Shown: positions 59,156 through 64,000 of the stretch, one piece after another
Numbering within the stretch: the first letter of the stretch is position 1
Layout of the letters: each line of letters starts with the position of its first letter
Source: Scilla litardierei
Lineage: Eukaryota > Streptophyta > Magnoliopsida > Asparagales > Asparagaceae
Length of the DNA: 64,000 bases
NCBI GenBank assembly: GCA_030789695.1
Contig: CM061142.1
Location: forward strand, 147,581,266-147,645,265
Direction: 5' to 3'
Program-made: the position numbers and the translations under genes
Notes under the pieces: model-generated
Seen by the model: only the letters and a program-made list of their open reading frames with translations
What the model was told of the DNA's origin: nothing
The model's database searches: none

Positions 59156-59600
59156 GTGAATGCCGAGGATAAGGACGCTGTGGTGGAGCTTGATGCAGGT
59201 GAGAGAGGATCAGGAACACTTACGGACATTGCGAAGCTATCACCCAACTCCGTGGTAGGGTTCACACCAAACCACACCATAAAGTTGACAGGACGTGTAG
59301 CAGAACAGGAGGTCACGGCGTTGGTGTTGGTGGATAGTGTGGCTACCCACAATTTCATCTCTCGCAGACTGTGGAGTAGAATAGGTTACAGCTTAGTGAC
59401 ACGGGCTGTTTCGGAGTGGTGCTTGAGACAGACCATGTAGCACAGTGTCGAGGACTTATACTGACTATACAGATGGTAAAGATCGTAGTGACCGTCCTTC
59501 CTCTAAAGTTTGGCAGCATGGATATTATCTTGGGCATGCGGTGGTTGCAGATGCTGGGAGACACTAAGACTAATTGGAAGTGCTCAAGCTGAAATACCAG
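59156..59600 (+). pseudogene. Gypsy aspartic protease
   Basis: FTPNHTIKLTGRVAEQEVTA precedes VLVDSVATHNFISRRLW, where the usual Gly of the catalytic DSGAT motif is Val. FGSMDIILGMRWLQ-like sequence follows in another frame near 59510-59560. The active-site change and frameshift make it non-functional. Confidence 0.78.
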
Positions 59601-59989
59601 GAGGGGGAGGACCATCGTGTGGCAGGGGGGACCCTTGTTTATGTTGTTCCATGGTTTCCTTCAAACTGATGGCCAAAGCTCTCCAGGTCTCGGGAGGAGG
59701 GTTCTTGGTGGAGTTTCAGGTGCTGACAGTCGACAAGGAGGACGGACAACAGAAGCAATAGATACAGTCGGAGCTAGAGCAGTTGTTGAGTCAGTTTGAG
59801 GAGGTTTTTCAGACCCATGTGGTCTTCCACCTCCATGAGACCACGCGCACGCAATCGTTCTACGAGAGGGTGTCCCCTGTTAGCGTGCGTCTCTTTAGAT
59901 ATCATCAGGTGCAAAGGGATGAGATTTAGATGATGGTGGAGGAGATGTTGCAGGCCAGCGTCATCCAACTGAGTGTGAACCCATTCTCG

Positions 59990-61080
59990 AGTTAGTGAAG
60001 AAGGGCGGCAGCTGGCAGTTTTGCGTAGACTACATAGCCCTGAATAAGGAGACAATACCTGACAAGTTTTCAACCTCCGTAATTGACGAGCTGCTAGAGG
60101 AGCTACATGGTGCTGCGGTATTCTCAAAGTTGGATCAGATCAGAATGCAAGCTGCATACATTCCAAAGATCACCTTCAGGACGCACGATGGACATTACAA
60201 GTTCCTAGTTATGCCCTTCGGCCTAACAAATGTCCCGACGACATTTCAGGCGCTTATGAACAAGGTCATTCGGCCTTACTTGCGGAGATTTGTCCTTGTC
60301 TTTTTTATGACATATTGATTTACAGTCACACCATGGAGGAACATGTAGGCCACTTACAAACCGTGTTGCAGGAGTTATAGGAGCACCAGCATTTGCAAAC
60401 AAGAAGAACTGTCTTTTTGTGCAGCCTCGAGTGGAATATTTGGGACATGTTGTGTCGACAGAGGGGTGGCGACGGACAGGATGAAGATTTATGTTATACT
60501 GTATTGGTCACGCCCTACCACGTTGTGAACCTTGCTCGGTTTCTTAGGACTGACAGTGTACTACCGGAAGTTTGTACATGGATATAGCACTATAGCTTGG
60601 TCTTTGACAAAGCAGCTAAAGGACAGCTTTTGGTAGGAAGATGACGCTACTAGAGCATTTAAGACATTGAAGCAAGCGATGTCTATGGTGCCAGTGCTCG
60701 CATGATCTGACTTTAGCCTACCTTTCGTATTGGAGACTGACGCCTCAGGGTATGGTCTGGGTGTCATGTTGATGCAGGACCAACGTCCAGTGGATTATTT
60801 CAATCAGGTCCTGACAGCAATCGAGGCTGAAATCGGTGTATGAGCAGGAATTAATGGCAATAGTGCTCTCCATACAGAAATGGCGGCCCTATCTATTTGG
60901 CAGAAGATTCATTGTGCGGACTGATCAAAGGAGTTTAAAGTGCCTATTGGAGCAGTGCATGGTCATCGAGGAGCACCAGAGATGATTTTCCAAGCTCGTT
61001 GATTACACATTCGAAATCCAATATAGTCCAGGCTTAACGAATAAGGCGGTGGATGTCATATCCTGCAGAGAGGATATGGT
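59990..61080 (+). pseudogene. Gypsy reverse transcriptase and RNase H
   Basis: [37 protein letters not shown] and [20 protein letters not shown] are clear. The catalytic box near 60300 is damaged by a frameshift (YDIL rather than YDDIL). The segment between FSKLD and IRMQ lacks the usual GYHQ residues. RNase H traces lie near 60720-61060. Confidence 0.82.
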
Positions 61081-61479
61081 GGAGGTGGCATTATCTCAGT
61101 GCCAGTCTTACTTGATTGGGAGCCCCAGTGGAGGGAGACAGGTCGATGAGGGGTGGACTCAAATCGAGAGGCACTGTAGCAGAGGTCGACAGAGCATTCT
61201 GGTTACACACTGACTGGGCAAAGGTTACTGTACCAAGGACGTCTGGTATTACCGCGGACTTCATCACATACCCCCATGATCTTTCAGGAGGTCCATGACA
61301 GCACGATGGGAGGACATTCGGGAGGTGCAGCAGACATATAGGAGGATGGCGAGAGAGCTCTATTAGCCAGGGATGGAGAGAGACATCACTAAGTTGGTGG
61401 TAGAGTGTGACATCTACCAGCGTCACAAGTACTTAGCTATGGCACCCGCAGGATTGCTACAGCCATTAGCATTACTGAA

Positions 61480-61740
61480 GAGGGCATGGGAGATCAGTAT
61501 GGACTTTATTGAGGGTCTACCGTGATCTAGAGGTTTCTATGTCATATTTGTTGTTGACTGTCCCAGCAAATATGCACATTTCATAGCTCTACGGCATCCT
61601 TATATAACAGTGACAGTGGCGGCCGCATTTATGAAGGATGTAGTCTGCCTACATGGGTTCCCAACGTCAATTGTCTCCGACATAGATAAAGTGTTCGTGA
61701 GCAGTTTTTGGAGGGAGTTGTTCAGGGCAAGGTTTAAGAT
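61480..61740 (+). pseudogene. Gypsy integrase fragment
   Basis: ISMDFIEGLP-like sequence near 61490 and [20 protein letters not shown], then FWRELFRARF, are the integrase core. The reading breaks off at the left end of the inserted TIR element. Confidence 0.78.
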
Positions 61741-62895
61741 TTCGGCCGATACCCATGCGTATCGCTCGTATCGTATCGGTATTGGTGGGTAACGATACCG
61801 AAACTCGGGGTTACTTTCGGTATCGGCCGATACTGAACGGTACTATTCAGTTTCAGCCGATACTGACCGATACCGTTCAGTTTCGGCCGAAACAGACCGG
61901 TACCGTTCAATATCGGACAAAGACGGAGGAAGAAGAATGTATAATTAAATAAAAATTCTCTAAAAACCCCAAAAATTTCGTGAATCAAGAGGTTGCAAAG
62001 AAAGCTCGGTTAAAAGAGAGGAGAAAATCATAGGGGTTCGACTTGAAAATAATGAAGAATTGGATGAAGAAGAGGCAAAACCAAGAACAAATTGCTGAAA
62101 AAAGAAGAAAAAGGAAAAAGGGGGAAGAAAAAATTGAACTCACCGCATCGCATCGTCGCATCGCCGAACCCGCCCCCTGCCTCGTCGAACACGCCTCTTG
62201 CCTCGCCGCCCCACCTCGACCATCTAGCGTGAGAGAGACAGAGAGCAAAGAGAGAGAGAAAGAGAGGCCCGAGTCGTCTGTCAGGAGCGGCTGCGTTTTT
62301 TAAAAGGCAAACTTGTAAATAAGTGGTATGTGCGTAGAGTAAAATAGTCGGTGCACATAGCAAGCGGATTTTTTGTGGCAACCATGTAAATAAGTGGTAT
62401 GTGCGCAAATCAAAATGGTGGGTGCGCAAAGCAATGTCCAACGATTTTTTTGGCAAACTTGTAAATAAGTGGTTTGTGCGCAAGGTAAAACGATGGGTGC
62501 GCAAGACAAGCTTTAGGATCTATTTATTTTTCTAATATTTAGTATTTAAGTACCAAACTTTAGGTATTTAGTATTTGATATAATTACGAACTCAAATTTA
62601 GTTTATCTATTTAATATGTAGTATTTGATAGTATATGATTAATATTTTAGTTTATTAAGTATTTAATAGTATTTGATAGGTTTAGATTGAAGAATCTCCA
62701 AAACCATCACTATGTCTATATATTATATACATATTTAAAGTATCTCCGAAACCAAAACCGATACCCGAAACGAAACCGCCGAAACTGACGATACGGACGA
62801 AACCGAAACTTGCTTCCGAAACCGCCGAATTGGGCGATACCGATACCGAAACCTAAATTTTAGAAAGAACGATACCGAGGCCGAGACCTAAAACC
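61730..62895. mobile_element. TIR-bearing element inserted in the gypsy integrase
   Basis: Left CAAGGTTTAAGATTTCGGCC and right (inverted) CAAGGTTTTAGGTCTCGGCC form imperfect terminal inverted repeats. Both ends are rich in CGATACCG/TTTCGGCCGA units. The reading CTCATGAGTGCTGAC after 62895 may resume the gypsy integrase. No target duplication could be defined and no transposase is encoded. Confidence 0.6.
62306..62512. repeat. Three-copy minisatellite, unit about 72 bp
   Basis: Copies start with GGCAA(A/C)(C)TTGTAAATAAGTGG at 62306, 62377 and 62452, each followed by TGTGCG and a GGTGCGCA-like segment. It lies inside the TIR element. Confidence 0.85.
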
Positions 62896-64000
62896 TTGCT
62901 CATGAGTGCTGACAATATTTCCAAATAAGCTGTAGTGAGACTGCTACCTCCCTCTCTATCTTGCGAAGGAAATTTGATCTTATAAACAAAGAATGGTTTG
63001 TGTGATTATAATGTCATTGTGTAAAGATTTGGCTGTGTGCGCTAATGGGTTCAATCTTTATTGTGCACAAATACATCTAATTTTAATAAAATTTATATAG
63101 TGCCTTAAAACTTTTGGCGTTTTTCAGCACAATTTTAAATTTTCATGTAAAACTAAATTTCCTGCAATAGAATGTTTAAGTTTCTTAAACTCCAGTTTAT
63201 TTTAACTGTTGACCAAATCACCTTAGAATTACATTATTCCAGACTTGTAACATTGGAACAAATTCTTTTTTACAGCTAGTGATAAAATAAGTTGGATGGC
63301 AAGCCCATGCCACTATTCTGATAACAGTATAAATGTTGTTCATGTTCTTAGTTCAACTTCATGTGAACTCCTTTTTTACCAGAAGTATTCCCCCTTTAAG
63401 TAAAACAATGTTCAATATAACTCACATATCTCATGGGGGGCCACAATTTGGCCAGAACCAAAAAAAACTGTATGGGAGCAACATAATTTGGGTAAAATGA
63501 TTTGGTTCTACAAAAGCTCCCGTTCCATGTAGTTTACAGATTATATCTTTTGACATTTCAGTTGAGGTTTGATTATTATTATTTTTTGAAAACCAAACTA
63601 AACTGAATGATATAACTGCAGATCTAGGTTTGGTTTGCTTTACAAAGTTCAATCTTCTGCTACTAGTTTATTTCTGGTTTTGTGCAACACAATCGAACGG
63701 GATGATATAGGTGAACAACTAAATGAATATGATAAATTACATAATAAGCATATTTATGTATCACAAACCTACAGAGTTATTTAAATGAGAAACAGAGTAA
63801 CCCCCCCCCCCCCCCCGGGGGGGGGAATCACGTTGTTCTCTTTCAAAATATCTTTCCCACTCGTCTTTTCTCTCTCATCCAGTCTCTTCACTAAGGTTTC
63901 ATCTTCCATCAACCCACAGCATCAAAAACCCTTGGTTTCCATACACATCTAAGTCATCATCAAGCTTCACCTCTACCACCTCCACCCATGTTTATAAAGA
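62896..64000. other. Unassigned AT-rich sequence with no recognised NHX exon
   Basis: I looked here for the missing NHX N-terminal exons on the minus strand and found none. The only notable feature is a C16-G9 block. Confidence 0.5.
63801..63825. repeat. C16-G9 homopolymer block
   Basis: Sixteen C bases followed by nine G bases. The same C-then-G layout as at 34906-34955, in unrelated surroundings. Confidence 0.95.

Larger units (their letters stand above)
57083..61741 (+). mobile_element. Decayed Ty3/gypsy element, plus strand, 3' end truncated
   Basis: The primer site TGGTATCAGAGC lies at 57462-57473, with the presumed 5' LTR end at about 57457 and LTR sequence to its left. Gag starts near 57513 and pol follows in order. 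The integrase stops being readable at about 61735 where a TIR-bearing element begins. No 3' LTR is found. It is similar to the gypsy at 25109-33471 (both share [13 protein letters not shown] and [18 protein letters not shown] blocks). Confidence 0.85.

Noticed and set aside
62028..62504. Minus-strand frame with repeated RTHH/LFT units
   Set aside because: It is the translation of the 72-bp minisatellite and flanking CT-rich DNA.

Overview
The window is nuclear DNA from a flowering plant. Spliceosomal exon-intron structure, a plant endosomal Na+(K+)/H+ antiporter gene and dense nested LTR retrotransposons show this; the species cannot be named from the sequence. I read it as 42 kb of one very long minus-strand host gene plus its repeat-packed upstream side. 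The gene is the NHX5/NHX6 (intracellular NHE) type. I placed 20 exons between 41911 and 832 by matching conserved protein blocks and splice sites. Together they give 1382 nt, a continuous reading frame of 459 codons plus stop. The first roughly 75 residues are missing and should lie upstream, beyond 64000 or in an unrecognised exon.

Three introns carry minor-spliceosome (U12) signals: an AT-AC intron of 122 nt (41577-41698), an AT-AC intron of 17,763 nt (16804-34566), and a GT-AG intron of 103 nt starting GTATCCTTTT (16010-16112). A fourth unusual intron (36131-41172) has a GC donor. Several exons are very short (20, 20, 25, 29 and 32 nt).

All large introns are swollen by transposons. From left: an LTR fragment (1 to about 720); a solo LTR (2697-3756); an LTR-like block (5620-7688); a complete 1.4-kb non-autonomous LTR element (9936-11333, target duplication CATTC); a Pack-MULE-like element carrying an NFD6-like gene fragment (12551-13514, 9-bp duplication); a second terminal-inverted-repeat element (14104-14790); a small LTR element split by a fold-back element and a LINE ORF1 remnant (17621-21634); a non-autonomous hAT (22063-22803, 8-bp duplication); and a four-level nest (host intron > LTR element 23493-34437 > Ty3/gypsy chromovirus 25109-33471 > solo LTR 30555-33030). 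Further right are an LTR element (36517-40700) that contains a hAT (36850-37768).

Upstream of the first recognised exon lies a nearly complete Ty1/copia Sirevirus-like element (42121-54909). It has 1821-bp LTRs, gag, protease, integrase, RT, RNase H, an envelope-like ORF and repeated polypurine tracts. Its envelope-like ORF is split by a hAT (45321-45800), and its LTRs hold a striking array of near-palindromic CAGTCGACTG motifs. Then follow a 1.7-kb non-autonomous LTR element (55379-57077), related to the one at 9936-11333, and a decayed plus-strand Ty3/gypsy element (to about 61740) cut by a TIR-bearing element (about 61730-62895). Two C-run/G-run blocks (34906-34955, 63801-63825) look like sequencing or assembly artefacts.

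No operons, CRISPR arrays or rRNA genes are present. The most notable biology is the transposon-inflated U12 AT-AC intron in a gene whose frame remains open, the palindrome array of the Sirevirus, and the pair of non-autonomous LTR elements sharing an unusual ORF.
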